Shown: positions 25,784-35,574, counted from the first letter of the stretch. The stretch is 64,000 nt of DNA from Citrobacter rodentium NBRC 105723 = DSM 16636 (GCF_021278985.1 NZ_CP082833.1:434001-498000), one strand, 5' to 3'. Numbers and translations are program-made. Notes: generated by a model from the sequence alone, not told the origin.

Positions 25784-26416
25784 TTAAAGCAAAATATCAG
25801 CCGCATTCAGCAAACCGGCGTCGGAATTGACGCCCAGCTTCGACATCACGTTAAATTTATGCGCCCGGATGGTTTTAATGTTCCGCTCCAGTTCAACCGC
25901 GATTTCCGGCATTGAGTAGCCGTGCGACATAAAGCGCAAAATCTCCCGCTCTGTGGGGCTCAACATACGGCTCTGATTGATATACCAGATCGTATGATGG
26001 CTTTCGTTAAATCGACGCGGGCCGGTGAGGTTGGCAAATAACGCCTCCTGCAGCTCCGGCAGCGATGCCTCTTTACTCAGAACGCCATCCAGCGGCGCAG
26101 GCGACAGCGCGGCGATCAAACGCGCCTCGTTATCATCATCCGCAATAACCAGACGACGCATACGGGGATAATCAATGGCCAGTTCAGCCAGACACGATAA
26201 TCCCACCCGGCGGTCTTTTCTAATCGAGGAGAGAGCGAAAATCACGGCGGAAAAATCCATTAGTCTCATCGCTTCCCGGAACGCATCCCGTGTTTTGAAA
26301 AGACACAACTTATAATGGTGTTCAGGGTTGGTAATAAATATACTCTGAAAACCAATACGACTCATGACGCATTTTTCTACGAGTGCGACATTTCCCGTAT
26401 AGCTTCGATTTTCCAT
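25784..26416 (-). CDS. bglJ: BglJ, LuxR-type regulator (RcsB partner)
   Basis: This 210-residue regulator has an N-terminal receiver-like domain without the phospho-acceptor pocket. The C-terminal LuxR helix-turn-helix reads LSPTEREILRFMSHGYSMPE ... RNIKTIRAHKFNVMSKLGV. In E. coli BglJ forms heterodimers with RcsB and relieves H-NS silencing of bgl and other loci. It overlaps the 3' end of yjjQ by 40 nt, so the pair is translated from one transcript. The C-terminus is about 15 residues shorter than in K-12. Confidence 0.92.
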   Translation of the reverse strand: MENRSYTGNVALVEKCVMSRIGFQSIFITNPEHHYKLCLFKTRDAFREAMRLMDFSAVIFALSSIRKDRRVGLSCLAELAIDYPRMRRLVIADDDNEARLIAALSPAPLDGVLSKEASLPELQEALFANLTGPRRFNESHHTIWYINQSRMLSPTEREILRFMSHGYSMPEIAVELERNIKTIRAHKFNVMSKLGVNSDAGLLNAADILL

Positions 26417-27099
26417 TCCATCGTATCTCCATATACAGAAGGTAAATTCAATTCTCTCGCTCCCTGAGAACTGTTAATCCATGCATACATTTCAGCATTA
26501 CTGGTGATTGATAACCGGCGCATTGCACTGTTTTTTTGCGCGCTGATGGTTTTATTGCTTTTCTTAAGCAACATCGCAATCTGATTGATTCCCCAACCCT
26601 TACCCAGCAGGCGCAGCACTTTTCGCTCTGACAGCGTTAAAATAATCGAACGTGAAGTAAATTCCTGATGTTCGGCTTGTGCGGGCGATAACAAAGACTG
26701 ACTAATTCTTTCCGGATTTTTGCAACCGGAACGGACGGTATTGACCAGATTTTCTATCGGCTCGACATCAGACAACAGCGTGCTGGAGGGGCACATCAGG
26801 AATTCAACCGCCTGCGGATAGTACGCGCGGGAGACCAGAAAAACCCAGTGAATATCCCGATACTGAGTAATAAGCGTATAAAATTGCTCGCAGAGATTAC
26901 GCGGCTGGTGACATTCGCCGGTGAGATCCGCGATCACCACATCCGAACGACGAAGTTGTAATAACGTCAGCTCTTCTACAGCACGACAGGACGTCATTTC
27001 ATATTCCGGGAAATGATGGTGCATAATCCCATTGAGTCCCGCCTGAATTACCGGCACTTTGCTGATGACAATTCCATTTTTGCAGCGTCCTGGCAACAT
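26377..27099 (-). CDS. yjjQ: YjjQ, LuxR-type transcriptional regulator
   Basis: This 240-residue protein is like E. coli YjjQ, with the LuxR DNA-binding domain LTLSERKVLRLLGKGWGINQ ... SNKTISAQKNSAMRRL. YjjQ represses flagellar, capsule and other genes in E. coli. The yjjQ-bglJ operon is itself H-NS-silenced and activated by LeuO there. The start was set at MLPGRC as in K-12; the frame stays open 12 nt upstream. The 262-bp upstream gap is very AT-rich, which fits H-NS control. Confidence 0.92.
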   Translation of the reverse strand: MLPGRCKNGIVISKVPVIQAGLNGIMHHHFPEYEMTSCRAVEELTLLQLRRSDVVIADLTGECHQPRNLCEQFYTLITQYRDIHWVFLVSRAYYPQAVEFLMCPSSTLLSDVEPIENLVNTVRSGCKNPERISQSLLSPAQAEHQEFTSRSIILTLSERKVLRLLGKGWGINQIAMLLKKSNKTISAQKNSAMRRLSITSNAEMYAWINSSQGARELNLPSVYGDTMEWKIEAIREMSHS

Positions 27100-27361
27100 A
27101 ATATCCTCCACATTTCATATCCATTATTGTCCCGTAATTCACTGTGATGGTATGAGTTTGCCTATACATCAGCGAAATACGAAAAACAAAACAATAGTTA
27201 ATATGAATTGTTTATCCCTGTGTTTTACGTAAATTCCTTACGAGGCGATTATATAACTATACGCATAGTATAACGCAAGCCTACGCCATTAATAATTAAC
27301 CAGAAACCCGAAATGCAACATTAAATTTTTCTACATTTGCAAATTAGCTCTGCTTACCTGA
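27100..27361 (-). promoter_or_regulatory. AT-rich yjjQ upstream region
   Basis: There is no gene here. It presumably carries the silenced yjjQ-bglJ promoter. It also separates the unit from the pobR stop. Confidence 0.45.
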
Positions 27362-28246
27362 TTAGCGTAAATGGTTTTTTTTTATAATTTCCCGATATGC
27401 TTTAGGTGATATCTTTTGATGTTTTTTAAAAAAGCGCGAAAAGTAAGTCACGTCGCTGAAACCAAGGTAATCAGAGATTTGATTTACTGTCATACAGGTA
27501 TATTGCAGGCTCCGTTTCGCCTCCAGCATTAAGCGTTGATGTAATACGAATAATGCACTGCAATTATGAAATTCACGACATAGCTGGTTGAGATAGTTCG
27601 CAGAGAGCCCTACCCGTCGCGCATATTCCGTCAGCGGAAGATGTTCGCGGTAGTGACGCTCAATCTGGCGGGCAAAAAGACGCATCGCGCTGCGCCGACG
27701 CGCCAGTTTATCATCCTGTCGCATCGCCGGTTGATGCTGACGGCGAAGCCAGACCAACAGCGCGCTGAGTAGCGAAAATAACATCATATCCCGCGCCTCG
27801 TTATCCGTCTGGTACTCCCGGCGCAATGCCGAAAAGAGCGTACGGATATGGCGACGGGATTGCGCCACCGGCACGCATTGCGGCGTATTCAATAATGCCA
27901 GCGGCTGAGGAAACTGCGCTTCCAGCCGACTCAACAGCGGCAGCGCCAGAGAGAGCACATAGCCCTGGGTGCCCGGTGAAAAGCGAAAGCCGTGCACGCA
28001 GAGCGCCGGAACGATCTGAATACAGGCGTCGCGCATAACCGTTGTCCGCCCTTCAATCTCAATGGTCGCCTCTCCCTGGTGCAGATAGAGAAGCTGGACG
28101 AGTTCAGCATGCTGATGCGCCCGGATATGCCATTCATATAAACGGCTGCGCTGGTGAATCGACTCGCAGTGCAGCAGATCCGGCGTCGGCCAGCCCTGTT
28201 GTTCGCCATACAGTTTAAAAACAGGAACCGCGTCAGCAAATGGCAT
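27362..28246 (-). CDS. pobR: AraC-family regulator, probable PobR
   Basis: This 294-residue activator has an N-terminal cupin ligand domain (HQHAELVQLLYLHQGEATIE) and a C-terminal pair of AraC helix-turn-helices (LTEYARRVGLSANYLNQLCR; VNQISDYLGFSDVTYFSRFF). It lies 15 bp downstream of pobA on the same strand. By analogy with PobR/HpaA it should bind 4-hydroxybenzoate and activate pobA. The ligand is inferred from the neighbour only. Confidence 0.8.
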   Translation of the reverse strand: MPFADAVPVFKLYGEQQGWPTPDLLHCESIHQRSRLYEWHIRAHQHAELVQLLYLHQGEATIEIEGRTTVMRDACIQIVPALCVHGFRFSPGTQGYVLSLALPLLSRLEAQFPQPLALLNTPQCVPVAQSRRHIRTLFSALRREYQTDNEARDMMLFSLLSALLVWLRRQHQPAMRQDDKLARRRSAMRLFARQIERHYREHLPLTEYARRVGLSANYLNQLCREFHNCSALFVLHQRLMLEAKRSLQYTCMTVNQISDYLGFSDVTYFSRFFKKHQKISPKAYREIIKKNHLR

Positions 28247-28261
28247 GAGTACTCCTCATCG

Positions 28262-29446
28262 TCAGCCCACTTTTTCATACGGCAGCCCGACATAGTTTTC
28301 CGCAATGGTCGTCAGGCCGGCACGGGAGCGCAGATAATATTGCCTGTCCGCCGCCTGCATTTTGCGGTCGAACGCGCTCTTTTCCGGAAAGTCATGCAGC
28401 AGATGGGTCATAAACCAGCTGAATCTTTCCCCTTTCCATACCCGGTTCAGGGCCAGGCGAGAATAGGTATCAAGCAGGTCAGCACGCCCGTTCCGGTAAT
28501 ACTGCGCCAGAATGCGCCACAAATAGTTCACGTCCGAAGCCGCCAGGTTTAGCCCTTTCGCGCCGGTCGGCGGCACAATGTGCGCCGCATCGCCGACCAG
28601 ATAGAGCCGACCATACTGCATCGGTTCCACAACGTAGCTGCGCAGCGGCGCGATGCTCTTTTCAAGTGAGTGACCCGTCACTAACCTGGTCGCTAACGCC
28701 TCGGGCAGCCGTCGTTTCAGCTCGCCCCAGAAGCGCTCATCGCTCCACTCTTCCACCTGCTCGCTGAGGGGAACCTGCAAATAGTAGCGGCTTCTGGTTA
28801 GTGAGCGCTGACTACAAAGTACAAACCCGCGTTCATGGTGGGCATAGATAAGCTCCGGATTGACCGGCGGCGTATCGGAAAGCAACCCCAGCCAGCCAAA
28901 TGGCCAGAGGCTTTCATATTCACGTATCACATCGCGCGGAATGCTCTGTCTCGACACGCCGTGGAAACCATCGCATCCGGCGATAAAGTCACAGTCAATG
29001 CGGCACTTCTCCCCCTCTTTTTCAAAGGTGATATAGGGCCGATCGCTTTTTGCGTCATGAATTTCTACCTGCTGTACGCCATAAATCGTCGGCGCGCCGC
29101 AGTCGCTACGCGCCTGCATCAAATCACGCGTCACTTCCGTCTGTCCGTACACCATCACGCTTTTACCGCCGGTTAATTCACTCAGGGCGACCGGGATGCG
29201 CTCGCCGTCAAAAATAAACTCGACGCCATGATGCAGCAGGCCTTCCTGCTCCATGCGCCGGGCGGCCTCCGCCTCACGCAGAAGATCGGTCGTCCCGCTT
29301 TCGAGAATGCCCGCACGGATCCGCCCCAGCACATATTCCGGGGTCTGGCGCTCAATGATGAACGTGCGGATCCCGGCCTTATGCAGTAACTGTCCCAGCA
29401 ACAGGCCTGAAGGGCCTGCGCCGATAATGGCAACCTGAGTTTTCAT
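28262..29446 (-). CDS. pobA: PobA, 4-hydroxybenzoate 3-monooxygenase
   Basis: This 394-residue flavoprotein has exactly the length of Pseudomonas PobA. The FAD dinucleotide loop is VAIIGAGPSGLLLG and the second FAD motif is LVGDAAHIVPPTGAKGLNLA. The DG motif (GCDGFHG) binds NADPH/FAD. It hydroxylates 4-hydroxybenzoate to protocatechuate with NADPH and O2. No ring-cleavage genes occur in the window, so the protocatechuate must be used elsewhere. The start was set at MKTQVAIIG by homology. K-12 lacks the gene; it is an insertion between yjjQ and yjjP. Confidence 0.93.
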   Translation of the reverse strand: MKTQVAIIGAGPSGLLLGQLLHKAGIRTFIIERQTPEYVLGRIRAGILESGTTDLLREAEAARRMEQEGLLHHGVEFIFDGERIPVALSELTGGKSVMVYGQTEVTRDLMQARSDCGAPTIYGVQQVEIHDAKSDRPYITFEKEGEKCRIDCDFIAGCDGFHGVSRQSIPRDVIREYESLWPFGWLGLLSDTPPVNPELIYAHHERGFVLCSQRSLTRSRYYLQVPLSEQVEEWSDERFWGELKRRLPEALATRLVTGHSLEKSIAPLRSYVVEPMQYGRLYLVGDAAHIVPPTGAKGLNLAASDVNYLWRILAQYYRNGRADLLDTYSRLALNRVWKGERFSWFMTHLLHDFPEKSAFDRKMQAADRQYYLRSRAGLTTIAENYVGLPYEKVG

Positions 29447-29742
29447 CGCTTCCACACCCCGCACGGTTGATTATTTGTTTAAATAATGTTGTTTAAAAGT
29501 TTCATATTGCATTTTTGATAACCCGCACCAGAAAAAGAAGGTCAAAACGGGGCCAAAAATTGCACTTTTCACCGATTTAGCAAAAGTGTGGCGCAGTTCA
29601 AATTCTGCTTTCGCGGCGGCTGGCTCTTTTTTCAACACAAAGATTGATCTCAGCCGGAGCCAGAAAATGTACGCTTCATGATAAAAAGGGGGTCTTTCGT
29701 CATCAGATAGTACGCAACGCGTCTTTTCAGTCAGGGCGAGTC

Positions 29743-30519
29743 ATGCAAGAAGAGCAGTCATTTCAGCGAACGGTTACACGGTTGTGCATTCAGTGCGGGC
29801 TATTTTTACTGCAACACGGCGCGGAAAGCGCGCTGGTTGATGAACTCTCCACCCGCCTCGGGCTGGCGTTGGGCATGGACAGCGTGGAAAGCGCCATCTC
29901 CTCCAATGCCATTGTGCTGACCACCATTAAGAACGGGCAGTGCCTGACCTCCACGCGTAAAAATCAGGATCGCGGCATTAACATGCATGTGGTGACGGAA
30001 GTTCAGCATATCGTCATTCTCGCCGAACATAAGCTGCTGGATTACAAAGACGTCGAAAAACGCTTCAGTCAGCTCAGGCCGTTACGCTATCCGCGCTGGC
30101 TGGTCGCGCTGATGGTCGGTTTCTCCTGCGCCTGCTTCTGTAAGCTGAACAACGGCGGCTGGGACGGCGCGGTCATTACCTTTTTCGCCAGCATGGTGGC
30201 AATGTATATTCGCCAGCTGCTGGCGAACCGCCATTTACATCCGCAGATTAACTTTTGCGTCACCGCGTTTGTCGCCACCACCATTTCCGGTCTGCTGCTG
30301 CATCTTCCGGCCTTTCGCCAGACGCCAACCGTGGCGATGGCCGCCAGCGTTCTGCTGCTGGTTCCCGGTTTCCCGCTGATCAACGCGGTGGCGGATATGT
30401 TTAAAGGGCACATCAACACCGGACTGGCGCGCTGGGCCATCGCCAGCCTGCTGACGCTGGCGACCTGCGTCGGCGTGGTGATGGCATTAACGGTATGGGG
30501 GCTTCGCGGATGGGTATAA
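29743..30519 (+). CDS. yjjP: YjjP, ThrE-family exporter N-terminal subunit
   Basis: This 258-residue protein has a cytoplasmic N-terminal region (LFLLQHGAESALVDELS) and five or so membrane helices from residue 115 on. With YjjB it makes a split ThrE-type exporter that has been linked to succinate efflux in E. coli under anaerobic conditions. The start was set at MQEEQSFQ, matching the K-12 protein. The yjjB start overlaps its end by 10 nt. Confidence 0.93.
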   Translation: MQEEQSFQRTVTRLCIQCGLFLLQHGAESALVDELSTRLGLALGMDSVESAISSNAIVLTTIKNGQCLTSTRKNQDRGINMHVVTEVQHIVILAEHKLLDYKDVEKRFSQLRPLRYPRWLVALMVGFSCACFCKLNNGGWDGAVITFFASMVAMYIRQLLANRHLHPQINFCVTAFVATTISGLLLHLPAFRQTPTVAMAASVLLLVPGFPLINAVADMFKGHINTGLARWAIASLLTLATCVGVVMALTVWGLRGWV

Positions 30520-30983
30520 TCGATTTTATTCTCGCGCTGATACAGGACATGATCCTGTCCGCTATTCCTGCGCTGGGCTTTGCGATGGTGTTTAACGTTC
30601 CTCACCGCGCGCTGCCGTGGTGCGCGCTGTTGGGCGCGTTAGGTCACGGGTCGCGCATGGTGATGATGAGCGCCGGATTTAACATTGAATGGTCAACGTT
30701 CATCGCTTCGCTGCTGATCGGCAGCATCGGCATTCAGTGGTCGCGCTGGTATCTGGCCCATCCGAAGGTCTTTACCGTCGCGGCGGTGATCCCGATGTTT
30801 CCCGGTATTTCGGCCTATACGGCGATGATTTCCGCGGTAAAAATCAGCCACTTTGGCTATAGCGAAGCGCTGATGATCACGCTGCTGACCAATTTTCTGA
30901 AGGCCTCGTCGATTGTCGGCGCGCTCTCTATCGGCCTGTCGGTGCCCGGACTGTGGCTGTACCGCAAGCGCCCGCGCGTGTAA
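30510..30983 (+). CDS. yjjB: YjjB, ThrE-family exporter C-terminal subunit
   Basis: This 157-residue membrane protein is almost wholly hydrophobic. AAVIPMFPGISAYTAMI is the conserved ThrE segment. It is coupled to yjjP by a 10-nt overlap and forms the second half of the same transporter. The start at MGIIDF follows K-12. Confidence 0.93.
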   Translation: MGIIDFILALIQDMILSAIPALGFAMVFNVPHRALPWCALLGALGHGSRMVMMSAGFNIEWSTFIASLLIGSIGIQWSRWYLAHPKVFTVAAVIPMFPGISAYTAMISAVKISHFGYSEALMITLLTNFLKASSIVGALSIGLSVPGLWLYRKRPRV

Positions 30984-31082
30984 TTCCGGCGGCAGGCGCA
31001 TCCCTGCCGCTGCTCCTCTTTGGTGTGTTACTATAGAAACAGAGTCCCTTCCCGGTTGCAGTCCGTATTGAGAAACGCTGTT

Positions 31083-31622
31083 ATGTCATCCAGAATTTTA
31101 ACCCCGGACGTCATTGCTATTGACGCCTTATCAGACAACTACCAGACGGTGCTGGCGAAGGCGGAAGGCGGCGCGGTGGCGGTATTCGCCAATAACGCCC
31201 CGGCCTTTTACGCGGTGACCCCGGCGCGCCTGGCACAGCTGTTGGCGCTCGAAGAGAAGCTTGCCCGGCCGGGATGCGACGTGACGCTGGACGCGCAGCT
31301 GTATGACGAACCGCAGCCGACGCCGGTCAGCGTGCCGCTGGGGAAATTCGCCATGTATCCCGACTGGCAGCCGGACGCCGACTTTCAGCGCCAGGCGGCG
31401 TTATGGGGCGTGGCGCTGCGCGAACCGGTCACTGCCGAAGAGTTAGCCGCATTCGTGGCCTACTGGCAGGCGGAAGGCAAGGTATTTCACCACGTGCAGT
31501 GGCAGCAAAAACTGGCGCGCAGCGTGCAGATTGGGCGCGCCAGCAACGGCGGCCTGCCGAAGCGCGACGTCAATACGGTCAGCGAACCTGACAACCAAAT
31601 TCCACCGGGTTTTAGAGGGTAA
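31083..31622 (+). CDS. dnaT: DnaT, primosomal protein I
   Basis: This 179-residue primosome component helps load DnaB at restarted forks together with PriA, PriB and DnaC. The N-terminal half forms the trimerisation domain and the C-terminal half (KFAMYPDWQPDADFQRQAAL) is the ssDNA-binding DnaT domain. The start was set at MSSRIL; it is followed by dnaC after 2 nt. Confidence 0.95.
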   Translation: MSSRILTPDVIAIDALSDNYQTVLAKAEGGAVAVFANNAPAFYAVTPARLAQLLALEEKLARPGCDVTLDAQLYDEPQPTPVSVPLGKFAMYPDWQPDADFQRQAALWGVALREPVTAEELAAFVAYWQAEGKVFHHVQWQQKLARSVQIGRASNGGLPKRDVNTVSEPDNQIPPGFRG

Positions 31623-31624
31623 CA

Positions 31625-32362
31625 ATGAAAAACGTTGGCGATCTGATGAAACGTCTGCAAAAAATGATGCCAGCACATATCAAACCGGCGTTCACGACCG
31701 GTGAAGAGCTGCTGGCCTGGCAGAAACAACAAGGTGAAATTCGCGCGGCGGCGCTGGCCCGCGAAAACCGGGCGATGAAAATGCAGCGCACTTTTAACCG
31801 CTCCGGCATCCGGCCCCTGCATCAAAACTGCTCCTTCGATAACTATCGCGTTGAGTGTGAAGGACAGATGAACGCGCTGAGCAAAGCGCGTCAGTACGTG
31901 GAAGAATTTGACGGCAACATCGCCAGCTTTATCTTCTCGGGCAAGCCGGGAACGGGAAAAAACCACCTGGCGGCGGCAATCTGCAACGAACTGCTGCTGC
32001 GCGGCAAGTCGGTGCTGATTATCACCGTGGCCGATATTATGTCGGCGATGAAAGAGACCTTCAGTAATCGCGAAACCAGTGAAGAACAGCTGTTGAACGA
32101 TCTGAGCAACGTCGATCTGCTGGTGATTGACGAGATCGGCGTGCAGACCGAATCGCGTTATGAAAAGGTGATTATTAATCAGATCGTCGACCGGCGCTCC
32201 TCCTCAAAACGCCCGACCGGTATGCTCACCAACAGCAATATGGAGGAGATGACCAAGCTGCTGGGCGAGCGGGTGATGGACCGGATGCGCCTCGGCAACA
32301 GCCTGTGGGTGATATTCAACTGGGAAAGCTACCGCAGTCGGGTGACCGGCAAGGAGTATTAA
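31625..32362 (+). CDS. dnaC: DnaC, replicative helicase loader
   Basis: This 245-residue AAA+ protein loads DnaB helicase onto ssDNA. The N-terminal part binds DnaB. Walker A is SGKPGTGKNHLAAAI, Walker B is LLVIDEIG, and the arginine-finger region is GERVMDRMRL. It is co-translated with dnaT. Confidence 0.96.
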   Translation: MKNVGDLMKRLQKMMPAHIKPAFTTGEELLAWQKQQGEIRAAALARENRAMKMQRTFNRSGIRPLHQNCSFDNYRVECEGQMNALSKARQYVEEFDGNIASFIFSGKPGTGKNHLAAAICNELLLRGKSVLIITVADIMSAMKETFSNRETSEEQLLNDLSNVDLLVIDEIGVQTESRYEKVIINQIVDRRSSSKRPTGMLTNSNMEEMTKLLGERVMDRMRLGNSLWVIFNWESYRSRVTGKEY

Positions 32363-32459
32363 GACCATTCCGGCGCTTTTCGACGCTATACTGCGCAGAC
32401 TCCGTCCTCAGGCGCGGATAAGCCGGTACGCCGATAACTTCATTACATGAGTCACGATT

Positions 32460-32951
32460 ATGAAAACAGCTAAACGTCTTCTGGGCTGCGCAATGACCGC
32501 CAGCGTATTGTTCGCCACCAGCGCCTTCGCCGCTTCATGGCAGGAGTCCCTGTCCAGCGCCGCCAGCGAACTGAGCAAGCAGAGCGCCGGTTCGTCGCAG
32601 AGCGGCACCACGCTCGCCAGCCTGGGCAGCCTGCTCAACGGCGGCAATCAGGCGCTGAGCGCGAGTAATATGAATAACGCCGCCGGTATTTTACAGTACT
32701 GCGCAAAGCAGAAACTGGCCTCGGTGACCGACGCGGAAAGCGTAAAAAATCAGGTGCTGGATAAACTGGGCCTCGGCGCGACGGAGCAAAAGCAGGACAA
32801 CAACTATCTCGACGGCATTCAGGGCCTGCTGAATACCAAAGACGGCCAGCAGCTTAATCTCAATAATATCGGCAGCACGCCGCTGGCGGAAAAAGTGAAA
32901 ACCAAAGCCTGCGATCTGGTGCTTAAACAGGGCATGAACTTCATTTCCTGA
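32460..32951 (+). CDS. yjjA: YjjA, DUF2501 exported protein
   Basis: This 163-residue protein has a clear signal peptide (MKTAKRLLGCAMTASVLFAT, cleavage after SAFA). The serine/alanine-rich N-terminal part is followed by the DUF2501 domain with two cysteines that may pair. It is the third gene of the dnaT-dnaC-yjjA group in K-12. Function is not known. Confidence 0.9.
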   Translation: MKTAKRLLGCAMTASVLFATSAFAASWQESLSSAASELSKQSAGSSQSGTTLASLGSLLNGGNQALSASNMNNAAGILQYCAKQKLASVTDAESVKNQVLDKLGLGATEQKQDNNYLDGIQGLLNTKDGQQLNLNNIGSTPLAEKVKTKACDLVLKQGMNFIS

Positions 32952-33225
32952 TTACCGACGCCGCGTTTTAGCCGTTTCCCGGCGAGTGCGGCGTTTACAG
33001 CCTCTTTATTGCCCTCTTCTTCTCCTGTCCACCCGTACGGCGGGAAGTGACGGCGATCAAAAAAGTCTATTTCTAAACCAATTCTGAATCACATCGCAAA
33101 ACGATGACACTAGAATTGCAGCTAAGTGACAAGCCCATTACATTGTACTCCCTGAAAAAAGATTAGCTGCCCGCCGGGCATCTGATTCAGGACCTTTCCG
33201 CAAGGCTTTTCGTGAGGATCGTCTG
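32952..33225 (+). promoter_or_regulatory. opgB upstream region
   Basis: There is no gene in this 274-bp gap. An imperfect hairpin with CGCCGCG and TGCGGCGTTT arms just past yjjA may act as its terminator. The opgB promoter must lie further right. Confidence 0.4.
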
Positions 33226-35517
33226 TTGTCTGAGTTACTTTCCATCGCTCTGTTTCTCGCGTCCGTACTGGTTTACGCGTCGAAAGCGGGGCGCAATGTC
33301 TGGTGGTTTGCCGCGACGTTAACCGTGCTGGGGCTGTTTGTGATTTTAAATATCACCTTATACGCCAGCGACTATTTTACCGGTGACGGCATTAACGACG
33401 CGGTGCTCTACACGTTGACCAACAGTCTGACGGGCGCAGGCGTGGGTAAGTATGTTCTGCCGGGCGTCGGCATTGCGCTGACGTTAGTCGCGGTATTCGG
33501 CGCGTTAGGCTGGGTGCTGCGCCGTCGCCGTCACCATCCGCATCATTTTGGTTACAGCCTGCTGGCGCTACTGCTGGCGCTGGGCTCCGTGGATGCCAGT
33601 CCGGCATTTCGCCAGATCACCGAGCTGGTAAAATCCCAGACGCGCGACGGCGATCCCGACTTCGCGAGCTATTACAAAGAACCGGCGAAGCGTATTCCCA
33701 ATCCAAAGCTGAACTTGGTCTATATCTACGGTGAAAGCCTCGAACGCACCTATTTCGATAATAACGCCTTTCCTGACTTAACGCCGGAGCTTGGCGCGCT
33801 GAAAAACGAAGGGCTGGATTTCAGCCATACCCAGCAGCTGCCGGGTACGGATTATACCATTGCCGGTATGGTCGCCTCGCAGTGCGGCATTCCCCTGTTC
33901 GCCCCATTTGAAGGGAACGCGTCGGCCTCGGTTTCCAGCTTCTTCCCGCAGAATATTTGCCTTGGCGATATCCTGAAAAATTCCGGCTATCAGAACTACT
34001 TTGTGCAGGGCGCGAACCTGCGTTTCGCCGGTAAGGATGTGTTCCTGAAGTCCCACGGCTTCGACCATCTGTATGGCGCGGAAGAGTTAAAAAGCGTGGT
34101 TGCCGACCCGCACTACCGCAACGACTGGGGCTTCTATGATGACACGGTGCTGGATGAGGCGTGGAAGAAATTCGAGCAGCTCTCCCGCTCCGGCCAGCGC
34201 TTCTCGCTGTTTACGCTGACGGTCGATACCCATCACCCGGATGGCTTTATCTCGCACACCTGTAACCGCAAGCGCTACGACTTCGACGGCAAGCCGAACC
34301 AGTCATTCAGCGCCGTCAGCTGTAGCCAGGAAAACATTGCCGCCTTTATTAATAAAATCAAGGCGTCGCCGTGGTTTAAGGATACCGTGATCGTGGTCTC
34401 TTCCGACCATCTGGCGATGAACAATACCGCCTGGAAGTATCTGAACAAGCAGGATCGCAATAACCTGTTCTTTGTGCTGCGCGGCGACAAGCCGCAGCAG
34501 GAGACGCTGGCGGTCAAGCGTAACACGATGGATAACGGCGCCACGGTGCTGGATATTCTTGGCGGCGACAACTTTATCGGCCTTGGCCGCAGCAGCCTGT
34601 CTGGTCAGTCGCTGTCGGAGGTGTTCCTCAACAGCAAAGAAAAAATCCTCGCCATGAAGCCGGATATCATCCGCTTGTGGAACTTCCCGAAAGAGATGAA
34701 GACCTTTACCGTTGACGGCGAGAAAAACATGATCGCTTTCTCCGGCAGCCATTTCCGTCTGCCGCTGCTGCTGCGGGTCTCTGACAAGCGCGTTGAGCCG
34801 CTGCCGGAAAGCGAATACTCCGCTCCGCTGCGCTTCCAGCTGGCCGATTTCGCCCCGCGCGATAACTTCGTCTGGGTCGATCGCTGCTACAAGATGGGCC
34901 AGCTGTGGGCGCCGGAGCTGGCGCTCTCTACCGACTGGTGCGTGTCTCAGGGGCAGCTTGGCGGCCAGCAAACCGTACAGCACGTCGATAAAGCGCAGTG
35001 GAAAGGAAAAACCGACTTTAAAGAGACGGTAATCGACATGCAGCGCTACAAAGGCAATGTCGATACGCTGAAGATTGTCGATAACGACATTCGCTATAAA
35101 GCCGACAGCTTTATCTTTAACGTGGCGGGCGCGCCGGAGGAAGTGAAGCAGTTCAGCGGCATTTCCCGTCTGGAATCGTGGGGACGCTGGTCCAACGCGC
35201 AGCTCGGCGAAGAAGTGAAAATCGAGTACAAACAGCCGTTGCCGAAAAAATTCGATCTGGTGATCACCGCGAAGGCGTATGGCGATAACGCCAACCGGCC
35301 CATTCCGGTTCGCGTAGGTCAGCAAGAGCAGACGCTGATGCTGGGCCACGAAGTCACCACCACCACCCTGCATTTCGATAACCCGACGGAGGCGTCGACG
35401 CTGGTCATCGTGCCACCCGAACCGATCGCCACCAACGAAGGCAATATCCTCGGCCACTCGCCGCGTAAGCTCGGCATCGGCATGGTGGAGATCAAAGTGG
35501 TCAACGCGCAGAGTTAA
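33226..35517 (+). CDS. opgB: OpgB, phosphoglycerol transferase I
   Basis: This 763-residue inner-membrane enzyme transfers sn-1-phosphoglycerol from phosphatidylglycerol to osmoregulated periplasmic glucans. Four membrane segments lie within residues 1-135. A periplasmic alkaline-phosphatase/sulfatase-fold domain follows with IYGESLERT, GTDYTIAGM (candidate catalytic threonine) and SSDHLAMNN metal ligands. The start is TTG, which gives exactly the K-12 length and sequence start (MSELLS). Confidence 0.95.
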   Translation: MSELLSIALFLASVLVYASKAGRNVWWFAATLTVLGLFVILNITLYASDYFTGDGINDAVLYTLTNSLTGAGVGKYVLPGVGIALTLVAVFGALGWVLRRRRHHPHHFGYSLLALLLALGSVDASPAFRQITELVKSQTRDGDPDFASYYKEPAKRIPNPKLNLVYIYGESLERTYFDNNAFPDLTPELGALKNEGLDFSHTQQLPGTDYTIAGMVASQCGIPLFAPFEGNASASVSSFFPQNICLGDILKNSGYQNYFVQGANLRFAGKDVFLKSHGFDHLYGAEELKSVVADPHYRNDWGFYDDTVLDEAWKKFEQLSRSGQRFSLFTLTVDTHHPDGFISHTCNRKRYDFDGKPNQSFSAVSCSQENIAAFINKIKASPWFKDTVIVVSSDHLAMNNTAWKYLNKQDRNNLFFVLRGDKPQQETLAVKRNTMDNGATVLDILGGDNFIGLGRSSLSGQSLSEVFLNSKEKILAMKPDIIRLWNFPKEMKTFTVDGEKNMIAFSGSHFRLPLLLRVSDKRVEPLPESEYSAPLRFQLADFAPRDNFVWVDRCYKMGQLWAPELALSTDWCVSQGQLGGQQTVQHVDKAQWKGKTDFKETVIDMQRYKGNVDTLKIVDNDIRYKADSFIFNVAGAPEEVKQFSGISRLESWGRWSNAQLGEEVKIEYKQPLPKKFDLVITAKAYGDNANRPIPVRVGQQEQTLMLGHEVTTTTLHFDNPTEASTLVIVPPEPIATNEGNILGHSPRKLGIGMVEIKVVNAQS

Positions 35518-35524
35518 GGCGATA

Positions 35525-35563
35525 CGCCGATCGGCAACGACGACTCGCCGCTGCCGATCGGCG
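35525..35563. terminator. Perfect 12-bp inverted repeat between opgB and gfrF
   Basis: CGCCGATCGGCA and TGCCGATCGGCG form a perfect stem with a 15-nt loop in the 57-bp gap between these convergent genes. It lacks a T run; a bidirectional termination role is likely. Confidence 0.6.
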
Positions 35564-35574
35564 CAGGCTGACAA

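Noticed and set aside
25784..27099. Quorum-sensing LuxR pair
   Set aside because: BglJ and YjjQ have LuxR-type DNA-binding domains but no acyl-homoserine-lactone domain; they match known E. coli regulators.
34303..35574. Long antisense open frame (423 codons) within opgB
   Set aside because: It is a shadow of the GC-rich opgB codons; the opgB frame is conserved end to end with E. coli.
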